A stretch of 59,163 nucleotides of DNA from Bacillota bacterium (GTDB taxonomy: Bacteria; Bacillota; UBA4882; UBA8346), in contig JAEZKW010000104.1 of the NCBI GenBank assembly GCA_023415375.1, positions 1 to 59,163 of the forward strand, written 5' to 3'. The notes under the pieces were generated by a model. That model searched no databases, was not told the origin of the DNA, and saw only the letters and a program-made list of their open reading frames with translations. Of this stretch, positions 8,416 to 17,303 are shown in pieces (positions within the stretch are counted from its first letter, which is position 1; the number at the start of each line of letters is the position of its first letter). Both the position numbers and the translations under genes were made by a program.

Positions 8416-8760
8416 TTATTTTTCAACAGCAGTCTTCTTTTGGAGGACTGCTTTTCCATATAGTTCCGATGCATCACGACCGACTGTTGTTTTGCTATGG
8501 CCGTATGTTCTTTTGGTGAAATACATATCCGCATGATTAACCAGATCGGAAACCTTTTCAAGCGGAACACCCAATTCCAACAAGTTTGTCACGAACGAAT
8601 GTCTAAGGGCATGAAATTTACCTCTTTTTTTAGTTTGGGGTACTAAACCATCTTGTTGTAATTTCCGTGGGATTTCATCGGCAACATATTCTAATAGAAT
8701 ATTCATTGTTATTGGTTGAGTATAACCGTCTCTCCCATATGTATCCCCGTTGTTAACCAA
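8416..8760 (-). pseudogene. Tyrosine recombinase/integrase, C-terminal remnant
   Basis: 114 residues, about a third of an intact integrase. The C-terminal catalytic block is clear: H-A-L-R-H-S-F-V-T-N-L-L-E-L-G (the HxLRH box), then L-V-N-H-A-D and the nucleophile region K-R-T-Y-G-H-S with its tyrosine. In frame, an upstream stop occurs within about 30 nt of the first possible start, and nothing like the N-terminal half or the first catalytic arginine is found, so the gene is truncated. Its position and direction, pointing at the tRNA-Glu 3' end, are what an island integrase shows, and it is the likely enzyme that inserted this element. It should be inactive now. Confidence 0.8.
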
Positions 8761-8912
8761 GCGGTTTTTGATGTATTCTCATCAATTAATTTCCCACTTT
8801 AGACCAAACCGCGTGAGGTGATTAAGATGCCAAGACCAAAAGGTTCTAAAAACAAGCTAATGTACAAGAAACCAAAACCCGGATTTATGAATGCCTGACA
8901 ATGGGATAACAA

Positions 8913-8987
8913 GAGCCAAATGAAGGGAGACTTTCACGTTTGGTTCCGTGAGAAGCTCGGGGTAAAATTTCTCGGGTTTACTCGACC
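8913..8987 (+). mobile_element. Group II intron 3' end (domains V and VI), remnant
   Basis: A 34-nt domain V lies at 8913-8946: GAGCCAAATG pairs with CGTTTGGTTC, AAGG pairs with CTTT around a GAGA tetraloop, with the CA bulge in the conserved place and AGC in the 5' strand. Domain VI follows as a 10-bp helix (AAGCTCGGGG against TTCTCGGGTTT, with G-U pairs) and an unpaired A at 8980, 7-8 nt before the predicted 3' splice end near 8987. No reverse transcriptase gene or 5' intron half is present, so it is dead. It abuts the IS3 orfA remnant in antisense orientation. Confidence 0.75.
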
Positions 8988-8988
8988 T

Positions 8989-9120
8989 TTGCTCACTTAC
9001 TTCAAAATCTTTGACGATGCTTGCCACGCTTCGCTTCTCTTGATTGATTAATCTAATGATATCAGCTTTGAATTCTTGATTATAGCGTTTACTGGTGTTT
9101 GTCTTTTCGTTGCCCTCCAC
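8989..9120 (-). pseudogene. IS3-family transposase OrfA, N-terminal fragment
   Basis: Only the first 44 residues look real: K-R-Y-N-Q-E-F-K-A-D-I-I-R-L-I-N-Q, then S-V-A-S-I-V-K-D-F-E-V-S-E-Q, the helix-turn-helix start of IS3/IS150-type OrfA. The next expected block (a T-V-x-x-W motif) is absent; the reading frame instead runs into the group II intron end at 8987. So the intron, or a deletion that brought it here, cut the gene. No orfB is found in the window. The frame remains open further but that sequence is not transposase. Confidence 0.65.
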
Positions 9121-9316
9121 AGGTTTTATTTTACCCTAACTCGCCTGTGTTCGGCAAACCGGGTATAGGTCATAGAAATCCAACGTTTGTCATGTGGGCG
9201 ATAGCAGATCGACTTAGTGAATGGTTTTTACCGCCTGGATATAATGCTTTTCATTCATTACGTTGACAAGATACCTTTGATACTGTCTAGTAGAATATTT
9301 TAGTCAAAAAGAAGAA

Positions 9317-9350
9317 GAACATCTCTCCGAGGAAAGCCGAAGAGATGTTC
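9317..9350 (-). terminator. Intrinsic terminator of the GH16 lipoprotein gene
   Basis: GAACATCTCT (9317-9326) pairs with AGAGATGTTC (9341-9350). On the minus strand the stem is followed by a T-rich run (TTCTTCTTTTTGAC). It lies 33 bp past the stop of the GH16 gene. The 262 bp between 9121 and 9382 otherwise hold nothing I can identify. Confidence 0.7.
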
Positions 9351-9382
9351 TCGCTGATTCATGATTATTTTATATTAATATA

Positions 9383-10159
9383 TTATTGATAGGCCACCCA
9401 ATCATAATACGCATAAAGCGGCGTTGCCCCGTTATAGGCGCCGAGCCAGGAATCGACGCCGGTCCCGGGCCATAAATTCATATAAATGTGACCCGGGGTC
9501 GTGGGGATGCTGGTGGTCGCCCGGTAAACCTCAACGCCATCAACCAACCAGGCGATATACGTGGATTGCCAGTTAAAGGCATAAGTATGGTAAGCGGAGG
9601 AAGCATCGAAGCCTAAGCTGTAAAGCTTTTCATGACCCCCGACGCCGTTTGTGTAATAATTAAACTGGACTTTGGTAGTATCCTTGCCCAGAAATTCAAT
9701 GTCGATTTCATCCCAAACCGTCCCAAAGGTGGGCCCGGTATACGTAAAGAACGATGAAACAACGCCGGTATTCTTGGCCGGTTTCATCCGGACTTGATAC
9801 AATCCGTAGCTGTAGGTGTTCGTTGTCCGGATCTCTCCCGATGAGTATGGTTTTCCGGATGAAGCGGTGTTATCCAGTTTTATGGTCATCACCGAGTTGG
9901 CGTATGTAATATGATCCGCTTTCCAACCGCAATTAAACATGCCGCCATTGGTCCAACCGTCTGATTTCGTCCATGACGCCGTATTATAAGAATCCATCCC
10001 ATCGCCGAAATGGGTGGTTACCAAGGACTTCGCTGCCATCGTATCGGAAGGACCCGAAGTCGTCATGTTGGTGTCGGTTTCGCTGGTGCCGCATCCTCCC
10101 ATAATGACGGCGCTGATCAGGAACATCGCAGAAGTCAATAATATTGGCGTTTTTTTCAT
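9383..10159 (-). CDS. GH16 beta-glucanase (lichenase-like), lipoprotein
   Basis: 258 aa. The start is the ATG at 10159, with GGAGGA 5 nt upstream; an ORF start at 10231 would put 24 extra residues before the signal. M-K-K-T-P then a hydrophobic stretch ends at a lipobox-like M-G-G-C (Cys23), so the enzyme is probably lipid-anchored outside the cytoplasm. The GH16 catalytic motif W-D-E-I-D-I-E-F-L-G (E151 nucleophile, D153, E155 acid/base) has the spacing of bacterial 1,3-1,4-beta-glucanases, which have no extra Met, rather than laminarinases. A Ser/Thr-rich linker (about 26-45) joins anchor and domain. It is closely similar to the GH16 at 18200-18967. It is the last of three minus-strand genes for secreted glucan proteins. 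Confidence 0.88.
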   Translation of the reverse strand: MKKTPILLTSAMFLISAVIMGGCGTSETDTNMTTSGPSDTMAAKSLVTTHFGDGMDSYNTASWTKSDGWTNGGMFNCGWKADHITYANSVMTIKLDNTASSGKPYSSGEIRTTNTYSYGLYQVRMKPAKNTGVVSSFFTYTGPTFGTVWDEIDIEFLGKDTTKVQFNYYTNGVGGHEKLYSLGFDASSAYHTYAFNWQSTYIAWLVDGVEVYRATTSIPTTPGHIYMNLWPGTGVDSWLGAYNGATPLYAYYDWVAYQ

Positions 10160-10241
10160 AACAATCCTCCTTAATATATTACATATTGACCGTTTTCTTT
10201 CAAACAAAGGATGTTTCCCGCCCCGTACCATAAAACTTGCA

Positions 10242-10898
10242 TCAAGGCGTCACTTCAAATAGATCAAAACATAACTCGCCGCTCCCGCTAACCATTGCGA
10301 TCTGCCATTCGGTGGCCGGCCAGTCGAAAATTCGGTTAGCGGTTATTCCTTTGGGTTGCCAGTCGGTCCTGGATTTAAAGGCGGAGAAGGGGATTACCAC
10401 ATGGGTCCATTGGGTCGACTCAATGGTTTGCACCAGGGAGCGGAAACCCTCGGTATCCTTGTCGTCCAACTCCATGATATATGACTGTTTGGTCCCGTTT
10501 CCCTTGACCCAGAACGATAAATTTTTGTACTTGCTCCAGTCCATCATGGCTGATATAACCTTTGGATCGGTCGAAGTCGGAACCCAACCGCCGCCGGCGT
10601 AGCCGCCGCTGACCAATTTATAAGTAACTTTGATGGCTTTTTGGCATTGGGCCGCATCGCCGACCACTTCAAACTTGATTGTGGACTTTTTGCCGCCGTC
10701 TTTGTCGTCCCAGCAAATACTGGTGTATTTGCCGTTATCGGCAGACTTGGCGTCCGTCGAATCCACCGTGGCGGTAAAGTCTTCAAAGTCAGTTAAGAGC
10801 ATACCACCGGGAGTGGGCTGGGCGATATCGGCCGCGAAGACCAAACTGCCCGATAGTCCTAAGATTATTAATAAACCGGTTATCATGAGCTTTTTCAT
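10242..10898 (-). CDS. Secreted carbohydrate-binding protein, CBM11-like, no catalytic domain
   Basis: 218 aa with a clean signal peptide (M-K-K-L then LLIILGLSGSLVFA, cleavage after AFA-type VFAA at about 22). The rest is one domain: L-L-T-D-F-E-D at the start, G-G-G-W-V-P, W-S-K-Y-K-N-L-S-F-W-V-K-G-N-G, W-T-H-V-V-I-P-F, and a final L-C-F-D-L-F-E-V. This is the jelly-roll pattern of family 11 carbohydrate-binding modules and CIA30-like domains; CBM11 is known to bind beta-1,3-1,4- and beta-1,4-glucans. Normally such modules are fused to an enzyme; here the protein stands alone between the GH16 lipoprotein and another binding protein. A role in capturing glucan at the surface is inferred. Confidence 0.6.
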   Translation of the reverse strand: MKKLMITGLLIILGLSGSLVFAADIAQPTPGGMLLTDFEDFTATVDSTDAKSADNGKYTSICWDDKDGGKKSTIKFEVVGDAAQCQKAIKVTYKLVSGGYAGGGWVPTSTDPKVISAMMDWSKYKNLSFWVKGNGTKQSYIMELDDKDTEGFRSLVQTIESTQWTHVVIPFSAFKSRTDWQPKGITANRIFDWPATEWQIAMVSGSGELCFDLFEVTP

Positions 10899-11010
10899 TT
10901 TCTTATCTCCCTTAATTCAATTGTACCAAAGTCAATAACTTCTTTATCGAGTTTCTCCTTTTCAAATATGGCTTTTTCCGTATTGCATGAAGCACTAATG
11001 ATCAAAGAAA

Positions 11011-11613
11011 CTATTCTTTTACCAAAGTCACGTCATCAACATGGAAAGTGATACCGTTATTGCCCGAACCGCCCCAGTTGATCATGAAGTTTACCGTAGT
11101 TGGTGAAGATACGGTAAACGAACCGCTGTCAAAAGTTTGTACTGACGTCGTCGTGGAGGCTTTTACACCACCAACATAAACATAGGTAGCCGTTTGTACT
11201 AATGCTTGAATGGAACCGGCAGCGTCTGAAGAAGCTTTTAAGGTAATCCGGTAATTGCCCGGCGCTAAATCGAGTGGTACTACGTATTGAGCTTGAAGAA
11301 ACCAGTTATTGGTGGTGTCTGCAGCAGGTCCGTTTGTGACGGCATGAAGCTCGAGGCAGTTTCCGGTAAATCCGGTTATCCCGGAAACCCGTGTTATCGT
11401 GCCTCCAGAGGTAGAACTATCGGCAAAGAGGTTCCAGGTGCCGGTTAAATCCGCTTCAAAGTCGCCGTTTGTCAGTAAATTAGTGACATTTTGACTCGGG
11501 CTCGGACTGGTGTTCTGACTTGACGACGACGACCCGCATCCCCCAATTGCTAAAACCATTACTACGATAACCAATCCAATCAACCAAGAAATTTGTAATC
11601 TTTTCATTTTCAT
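11011..11613 (-). CDS. CBM4/9-like carbohydrate-binding lipoprotein
   Basis: 200 aa from the ATG at 11613, which has AGGAG at 7 nt; an upstream in-frame ATG at 11682 has no ribosome site and would precede the signal. The N-terminus M-K-M-K-R-L followed by a hydrophobic stretch ends in A-I-G-G-C, a good lipobox, then a serine-rich linker (SSSSSQNTSPSPS). The remaining domain opens with L-L-T-N-G-D-F-E, has G-N-C-L-E-L, L-A-P-G-N-Y-R-I-T-L-K-A-S-S and closes with F-H-V-D-D-V-T-L-V, the pattern of CBM_4_9 jelly rolls. These bind beta-glucans or xylans. It has no catalytic part. First gene of the minus-strand trio, divergent from the GH94 operon. Confidence 0.7.
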   Translation of the reverse strand: MKMKRLQISWLIGLVIVVMVLAIGGCGSSSSSQNTSPSPSQNVTNLLTNGDFEADLTGTWNLFADSSTSGGTITRVSGITGFTGNCLELHAVTNGPAADTTNNWFLQAQYVVPLDLAPGNYRITLKASSDAAGSIQALVQTATYVYVGGVKASTTTSVQTFDSGSFTVSSPTTVNFMINWGGSGNNGITFHVDDVTLVKE

Positions 11614-11935
11614 TTCACCTCTCCTTTGTGATGTCATGCGCGAATCTATTAGTTTTTTGAAATACCCTTCCCCGATTCCCACCCCTTTTCATTTGAAGGA
11701 AACTTTTCCGTCGTTAACCTGATAGTAACATTACAACTCGTCTCTAATCCACGGACAACGATATCTAAAATCAGGACAAATCGATCCTTATGTTAAACGG
11801 ATCCCAGTTTTATCCAAATACTTCGCAACACCACAAGATTTTCTGGATTTTAGCACATCTTTACGGTATACCGGAAGACAACCCGTTATTATAATAAAGG
11901 TAGATTGATGTATCGAATACTAAGGAGCATTGCAA
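11614..11935. promoter_or_regulatory. Divergent control region of the two glucan operons
   Basis: 322 bp between the CBM lipoprotein gene and the first GH94 gene. A TATAAT sits at 11890-11895, 41 nt before the GH94 ATG, but the position 17 nt upstream reads TATACC and is no usable -35. A consensus -10 without -35 fits activator-dependent initiation, for which the YesN-type regulator encoded at 19000-20598 is the natural candidate. No clear direct-repeat operator was found by eye. Confidence 0.4.
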
Positions 11936-14923
11936 ATGATAACAGAATTAGTGACACGGGATCTACAAACTTCACCTGACCAGCTTTTGTGGAAAATATT
12001 CTCCTCTGTCCTCCGGGAAGATTGGGTGGTCGACGCAATATTTACCGACAGCAGGATGGATCGGGTGATTGGTATCGCCAATATAAAGCGCAAAATGCCA
12101 ATCGTGCTTGAAATAATCAATAATTACAATGTAAATTCTTACCTTAATTCAATATTGAAAAATGAGGCTTCCGTCCTGATTGTTCCAAACGATTCCAGGA
12201 CCATGATATCTATTTTTACTTTCAAGGACGACGTGAAGGAAATTACAGAAATCCCCACCCCTGTTAAAGCTACAGTGCTGTTGCTTTTATCCAAAGCTGC
12301 TACTTGGTGTGGATATCTCAATGAACGGGGGGAGCATGTAATTGACTTGCGTTCTCCTTTACCCGGACCGCATTTTGGCGTCAACCTGTTGTTGGGGAAC
12401 CGAATTGGTTTTCCCCATGCCTTGCAAACAACGCCCAAGAGTGTCGTCGATAGCTTGGGTAGGGGCAGTTTCCGGTCCCATGCCGCCACACAGGTGTTGG
12501 CGACCCGTTGGGACCTGCGCCAGGAGGAAAACGGGTTTCCGGCCAACCGCCAGTTTTATTTAGTCGAAAAAGGCCGAAAAATCTTTTATTCAGCCGATCC
12601 CGTCCACGAAAACCTGAAATCAGCGGTCTGTACCCATTCCCAAAATAAAACCGTCATCTGCTATCAGACATCTTGCGGGCTGGAGATTGAACGGACGATA
12701 TTCTTACTTCCTCAGGAAGAGGGGTTTCCTATGGCGGTTGAAGCGCAACGCATTATCATCCGCAATTCAGGAAATCAGCCCAGAGAGCTGAAGCTGGTTT
12801 ATACCGGCATGTTCGGACCCGCTTACCCCAATGCCATGCAGGAAGATGTATTATATACCAATATTATTATGCAATCGAAGTTGCTTCGGAATGATGATGG
12901 TTCCATCAAAGCCGCAAGCGTGGCGTATCGCCCAGAGGGGGCCGGATTGGATTTGCGTTTTCACTCCATGTTGGTCCATCATGGGGACTGCGTAACCTTC
13001 CCGCGGGAGTATTGTTTTAACTACAATGAATTTGTCGGGAACGGCACCCTAGAAAACCCCGCCGGACTTTGCCAATTAAGCAACCAACTTTGCCGGAAAG
13101 GGCCCGGCTTTTTTGCCCTGGCCGCTCCGGTATTCCTGCTCCCCGGCAAGGAATGCCAATGCCATAACTTTACCGGGGTGGTTTCCCAAAAAGTCAACCC
13201 GCAATTTAATGACAATACCTTTCAGGAAGAAATCGAAAACCTGATCCGCAAGTATGCCAAGCCGGGGGTAATAGCCGAAACCATCGCTGCAAACGACCGT
13301 TTTTATCAAAAATACCGCGACTTTCTGCAGGTCAAGACATCCGACGAATCTTTCAATCAATATTTCAATATGAACCTGCCGTTTCAGGTGTTATACCAGA
13401 CCTTTGTCTCTCGGTCATTCTGCCAGACCCAAAAAGGTTACCGGGAGATCGGCTTCCGGGAGATTCAAGACATTTATGCCACCATGTATTACTTTGTCGG
13501 TATGGGAAAGCCGGAGTTTGTAAAAGAACTGCTCAAAGAATGGTGTAGCAAAATTTTTGAGTTTGGTTACGCCTATCATAACTTTTTCTGGGCGGGCAAG
13601 GAGGCGGGGAAATGGTCTGATGACGCACTCTGGTTCATTCAGGCCCTTTCCCGTTACATCAATCTCACCGACGATTTAGGGTTTCTTGATGAAGAATGCG
13701 AAATAGCGGGAACCGACCCCGTCGGGACCCGGTCCGTCTATGAAACGGTCAAGGCCGTCCTCAGGTACTCGGGAGAGATTTCCATTGGAAAACACGGGAT
13801 GCCGCTATTGGATTTTGCCGATTGGAACGACTGTTTAAAACTGGATCAAGACTTCATCAACGGGATCGTAAAAGAGAAACGGTATCAGGAACAGATTGCC
13901 CTAGGAGGGACATTTGGCCAGCCGTTCGAGAGCGATTATTCCGAAAGCGTCATGAATGCCTTTCTGCTCAAACTGGCCATTGACGAAACAGTAGTTTTTG
14001 CCGGAAAAAAAGGCGATACCGCGTATGCCGACAAGTTAAAGCGGTTATCCGGGCAATTATATGCCAATCTCCAGACCCACGCCTGGCGGGAAAACTTTTT
14101 TGCCCGGGTTATGTTTAATCGATATAAAAACAATGAATTTAGCTATTTGGGGTCCAAGGGGGATGGGTTGTCGGCCGATCCGGCGATTGACGGCGTGTAT
14201 TTCCTGAACTCATTCAATTGGGCCATTCTCTCGGACTCGGCCGGAGAGGAACAAATAGAGATCATGGTGGATACTATCGAAAAGACGTTAAAAACCCCAT
14301 TCGGACTCAAACTGGTTTCCCCGGCCGCTCTTGGCAAAGTGGCCCAAGGGACGGCAACCGGTGAGTATTTCCCCGGTGACCGTGAAAACGGGGGAGTATT
14401 CAAACATGCTTGCATGATGGCGACCGCGGCGATGTTTAAGGCTGCCAAACAGGTAACAAATCACGCGTTGGCGGAAAAACTAACCCGTCTCGCCTACTGG
14501 ATGATCGATCTGGTTCTGCCGTATAAGACGATGAATGATCCTTTTGTAATCTGCGGTAACCCCCGTTTTTGCACTCAATATAACAACAGTGAGACCGGAG
14601 AGAATACCGGCCCGATGCTTAGCGGCACTTCCACCTGGCTGACTCTCTCCTTACTCGCCGCCTTCGGTATCGAATATACCAGCCGGGGAATTGAAATTAA
14701 CCCCATCCTGAGAGCGGACGCAGAATTGTTGGAATATACCCTGAATACCGGAAAAACTATTTATCAGGTTTCCATTCAAAAACCACTTGGTTTTTACCGG
14801 TTGGCCGATGGTAATGTTTCACTTGAAATCGATGGCCTGAAAGTCCACGGCAAACAAGCGCCCAGCGTCTTGCCGTTATTGGAAGACGGCCAAGTGCATA
14901 AGGTCATACTGGTTTTATCGTGA
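11936..14923 (+). CDS. GH94 glycoside phosphorylase, long cellodextrin-phosphorylase-like form
   Basis: 995 aa from the ATG at 11936 (AAGGAG at 9 nt; the TTG at 11930 is too close to the site). Phosphorylases of GH94 split beta-glucosides with phosphate to give glucose 1-phosphate. The C-terminal two thirds carry the family signatures: W-S-D-D-A-L-W, D-F-A-D-W-N-D-C-L (626-634, D632 the expected general acid), the phosphate-site region F-P-G-D-R-E-N-G-G-V-F-K-H-A, and G-P-M-L-S-G-T-S-T-W near the end. Length is like cellodextrin phosphorylases (about 980-1000) rather than cellobiose phosphorylase (about 810). No signal peptide, so it acts on imported oligosaccharides. It opens an operon with GH116 and two GH16 genes. 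Beta-1,3 or beta-1,4 preference is not decidable here. Confidence 0.85.
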   Translation: MITELVTRDLQTSPDQLLWKIFSSVLREDWVVDAIFTDSRMDRVIGIANIKRKMPIVLEIINNYNVNSYLNSILKNEASVLIVPNDSRTMISIFTFKDDVKEITEIPTPVKATVLLLLSKAATWCGYLNERGEHVIDLRSPLPGPHFGVNLLLGNRIGFPHALQTTPKSVVDSLGRGSFRSHAATQVLATRWDLRQEENGFPANRQFYLVEKGRKIFYSADPVHENLKSAVCTHSQNKTVICYQTSCGLEIERTIFLLPQEEGFPMAVEAQRIIIRNSGNQPRELKLVYTGMFGPAYPNAMQEDVLYTNIIMQSKLLRNDDGSIKAASVAYRPEGAGLDLRFHSMLVHHGDCVTFPREYCFNYNEFVGNGTLENPAGLCQLSNQLCRKGPGFFALAAPVFLLPGKECQCHNFTGVVSQKVNPQFNDNTFQEEIENLIRKYAKPGVIAETIAANDRFYQKYRDFLQVKTSDESFNQYFNMNLPFQVLYQTFVSRSFCQTQKGYREIGFREIQDIYATMYYFVGMGKPEFVKELLKEWCSKIFEFGYAYHNFFWAGKEAGKWSDDALWFIQALSRYINLTDDLGFLDEECEIAGTDPVGTRSVYETVKAVLRYSGEISIGKHGMPLLDFADWNDCLKLDQDFINGIVKEKRYQEQIALGGTFGQPFESDYSESVMNAFLLKLAIDETVVFAGKKGDTAYADKLKRLSGQLYANLQTHAWRENFFARVMFNRYKNNEFSYLGSKGDGLSADPAIDGVYFLNSFNWAILSDSAGEEQIEIMVDTIEKTLKTPFGLKLVSPAALGKVAQGTATGEYFPGDRENGGVFKHACMMATAAMFKAAKQVTNHALAEKLTRLAYWMIDLVLPYKTMNDPFVICGNPRFCTQYNNSETGENTGPMLSGTSTWLTLSLLAAFGIEYTSRGIEINPILRADAELLEYTLNTGKTIYQVSIQKPLGFYRLADGNVSLEIDGLKVHGKQAPSVLPLLEDGQVHKVILVLS

Positions 14924-15016
14924 AAATTGAAAGTAAATTCTCCTTATTCCCATTAGATTCGAAATGAATGATAAACCGGATTGAAGTCTATAACTTTTTG
15001 ATAAGGAGTTGTTCCG

Positions 15017-17266
15017 ATGAATCAAAAAAATAACATCCGTTGCCTTCCACTTGTTTTTTTAATTTTAAACCTTTTCATTTTGACATTCGCCTTACCTGCC
15101 CCGAGGGCGTTCGCCGCAATGGACACCAAGGTAGGCTTCGCCATTCCGGCAGTTGCGTGGAAGCGCGATATTGCTGGGTTCGGGTATAAGGATGGGGCTC
15201 CGATTGGCGGATTTGGTTCCGGCAGTTTCACCTGGAGGTACGATGGTAAATTTTATCCCCGGTTATACCCCGGAGTCAACGGAATATTGACTGATGACAA
15301 TTGCGGTTTTTACATGTTTCAAAAACCGGAAAACGGCAAGCCTATTGCCACTCAATTGACTGCCGAAGAACTCGGACCCAACCAGGCGACTTATTTCGCC
15401 CTTTACCCGAAGGCTTGGGTCGACTATTATGGCAAAGCTTTTCTGTGCAAAGCTGCTGTGACCCAGTTTAGTCCGGTTATTGCCAATGAATATCAACGGA
15501 CCAGCTATCCGGTTGGAGTTTATAAATGGGCACTTTCCAACCCCACCTCAAAAACCTGTGAGGTTAGCGTGATGCTCACTTGGCATAATCCGAGCGGCAG
15601 TTTTGCGGAAACCGTGAAGTCGGGCAATAAGACCGGCTTGATTTTACGCCGAGAAGGCTCCGCTCCGGCTACCAAAGAATATGAATTGGAGATGACTTTG
15701 GCAAGCGAAAACAGTGATAATGTACGGGTCTCCTACGCATCTGCTTCCAGTCTGGATGAGCTGAGGGACGATTTTGACAAAGCCGGTGGGTTGAATAACC
15801 GTGTCGGCGCCGATCAAATCGGTGGCCTTGCCGTGGCGGTCAAGCTCGCGCCGGGCCAATCGGTTATCGTCCCGATCGTGATAACCTGGGATATGCCGAT
15901 TTCTTTCGACTCATACGATAACCCTTGTCAATGGTATAAACGGTATACCCGGTTTTTTGGACGAACGGGTTTGAATTCCTGGAAAATCGCGGAAGAAGCC
16001 TTATCCGACTATCCCGAGTGGGAGGAAGCGATTGATCGTTGGCAAACCGGGGTACTCGCCAACCCCCGCTATCCGGATTGGTTGAAACAGTCGTTATTCA
16101 ACGAATTGTATGATCTGGTCGTCGGCGGGACGGTCTGGGAGACTGGAGCGGCTTCGGGCCAGGCTGATAATCCGGATGAAGATATGTTCAGCCACCTGGA
16201 GAGTTTCCAATACCCCTTTTACGGTACTTCCGATGTGCGCTTTTACGGATCTTGGGCTTTAATGCAAAACTGGCCGGATATAGATAAGCAATGTGTCCGC
16301 CAGTTCAGTGACAGTATCACGACCAACCGCAAGGACCGCCCCGCCACCTTGGGAACCTGCGCCCATGATTTCGGCGACCCGAAAAGCGTGTTCACCAAAT
16401 GGAACGCCTACACCTTCCGTGACACCCTCGACTGGAAGGACCTCAACTCTAAGTTTGTCCTCATGGTCTACCGGGATTGGGCCTTAACGGGGGAGAAGGA
16501 CGAGACTTTTCTGAAGTATTGCTGGCCATCGGTAAAAATGGCCATGGCCAAGGTCCATAGCCAGGATACGGACGGGGACGGCTTGCCCAACAGCAACGGT
16601 GCGGATCAAACTTACGATGATATGGACCTGTACGGGAACACCGCCTATTGTGGCGGGTTATTCCTCGCTGCCTGTCAGGCCGCAGCGAAGCTGGCCGGGA
16701 TCATGGGTGACCAAGAGTTGGCCAAAACCTATCAGTCCTGGTTGACCCTAGGCCAACAAAATTACGAAAACAAACTTTGGACAGGCAGTTATTACAAAAT
16801 CGATACCGGCAGCAGCGCGGCCAATAACCTCCGGATTATGGCGGATCAGTTGTGCGGGCAATGGTACGCCAAAGCCTGCGGTTTACCGGGAATCGTCTCC
16901 GATGATCATGCCGTGAAAGCCTACCGGACGATATATGAAAATAACTTTAAGAAATTCAACGCCGGAAAAATGGGTCCGGTAAACGTAATATACCCCAATG
17001 GCAAACTGGATGCTTTGCTCCTCCAAACCCATGAAGTCTGGACCGGGGTGGCCTGGTCGGTTTCGGCTGGAATGCTGCAGCAAGGCATGGAAAAAGAGGC
17101 TGAAGAATTGGGGTATAGTGTCTATAATACGATTTGGAACACCAATGCCCTCTGGTTCCGGACCCCCGAAGCCTGGTGCGCCGATGGAACAATCCGGGCC
17201 CCGTATTATATGCGGGCCACTGCTATTTGGGCTTTGAAACATGCATATGATATCGGGACGAGATAA
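15017..17266 (+). CDS. Secreted GH116 beta-glucosidase-like enzyme
   Basis: 749 aa. ATG at 15017 with AAGGAG 8 nt upstream. Signal peptide 1-33 (LPLVFLILNLFILTFALPAP...AFA). GH116 hallmarks are present: G-A-P-I-G-G-F-G-S-G-S-F-T-W-R-Y-D-G near the N-terminus, G-G-T-V-W-E-T-G with E375 as likely nucleophile, L-D-W-K-D-L-N-S-K-F-V-L-M-V-Y-R-D-W, D-T-D-G-D-G-L-P-N then D-Q-T-Y-D-D (530-535, the region of the acid/base Asp) and E-V-W-T-G-V-A-W. The family includes bacterial beta-glucosidases/xylosidases and human glucosylceramidase GBA2. With two extracellular GH16 enzymes following in the operon, a role in trimming glucan oligosaccharides outside the cell is likely. Catalytic residue assignment is by motif position only. 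Confidence 0.8.
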   Translation: MNQKNNIRCLPLVFLILNLFILTFALPAPRAFAAMDTKVGFAIPAVAWKRDIAGFGYKDGAPIGGFGSGSFTWRYDGKFYPRLYPGVNGILTDDNCGFYMFQKPENGKPIATQLTAEELGPNQATYFALYPKAWVDYYGKAFLCKAAVTQFSPVIANEYQRTSYPVGVYKWALSNPTSKTCEVSVMLTWHNPSGSFAETVKSGNKTGLILRREGSAPATKEYELEMTLASENSDNVRVSYASASSLDELRDDFDKAGGLNNRVGADQIGGLAVAVKLAPGQSVIVPIVITWDMPISFDSYDNPCQWYKRYTRFFGRTGLNSWKIAEEALSDYPEWEEAIDRWQTGVLANPRYPDWLKQSLFNELYDLVVGGTVWETGAASGQADNPDEDMFSHLESFQYPFYGTSDVRFYGSWALMQNWPDIDKQCVRQFSDSITTNRKDRPATLGTCAHDFGDPKSVFTKWNAYTFRDTLDWKDLNSKFVLMVYRDWALTGEKDETFLKYCWPSVKMAMAKVHSQDTDGDGLPNSNGADQTYDDMDLYGNTAYCGGLFLAACQAAAKLAGIMGDQELAKTYQSWLTLGQQNYENKLWTGSYYKIDTGSSAANNLRIMADQLCGQWYAKACGLPGIVSDDHAVKAYRTIYENNFKKFNAGKMGPVNVIYPNGKLDALLLQTHEVWTGVAWSVSAGMLQQGMEKEAEELGYSVYNTIWNTNALWFRTPEAWCADGTIRAPYYMRATAIWALKHAYDIGTR

Positions 17267-17303
17267 AACTAATACAATTTTCATAATAAGGAGGCAAATG
17301 TAA

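Noticed and set aside
8827..8898. 23-codon frame M-P-R-P-K-G-S-K-N-K with GTGAGGTG before it
   Set aside because: It looks like the start of some DNA-binding or mobile-element protein but stops at once and lies in rearranged DNA; too little to call a gene.
9121..9316. Open plus-strand stretch with F-V-M-W-A-I-A-D-R-L-S-E-W-F
   Set aside because: No start, no family recognised; may be decayed mobile DNA but cannot be supported.
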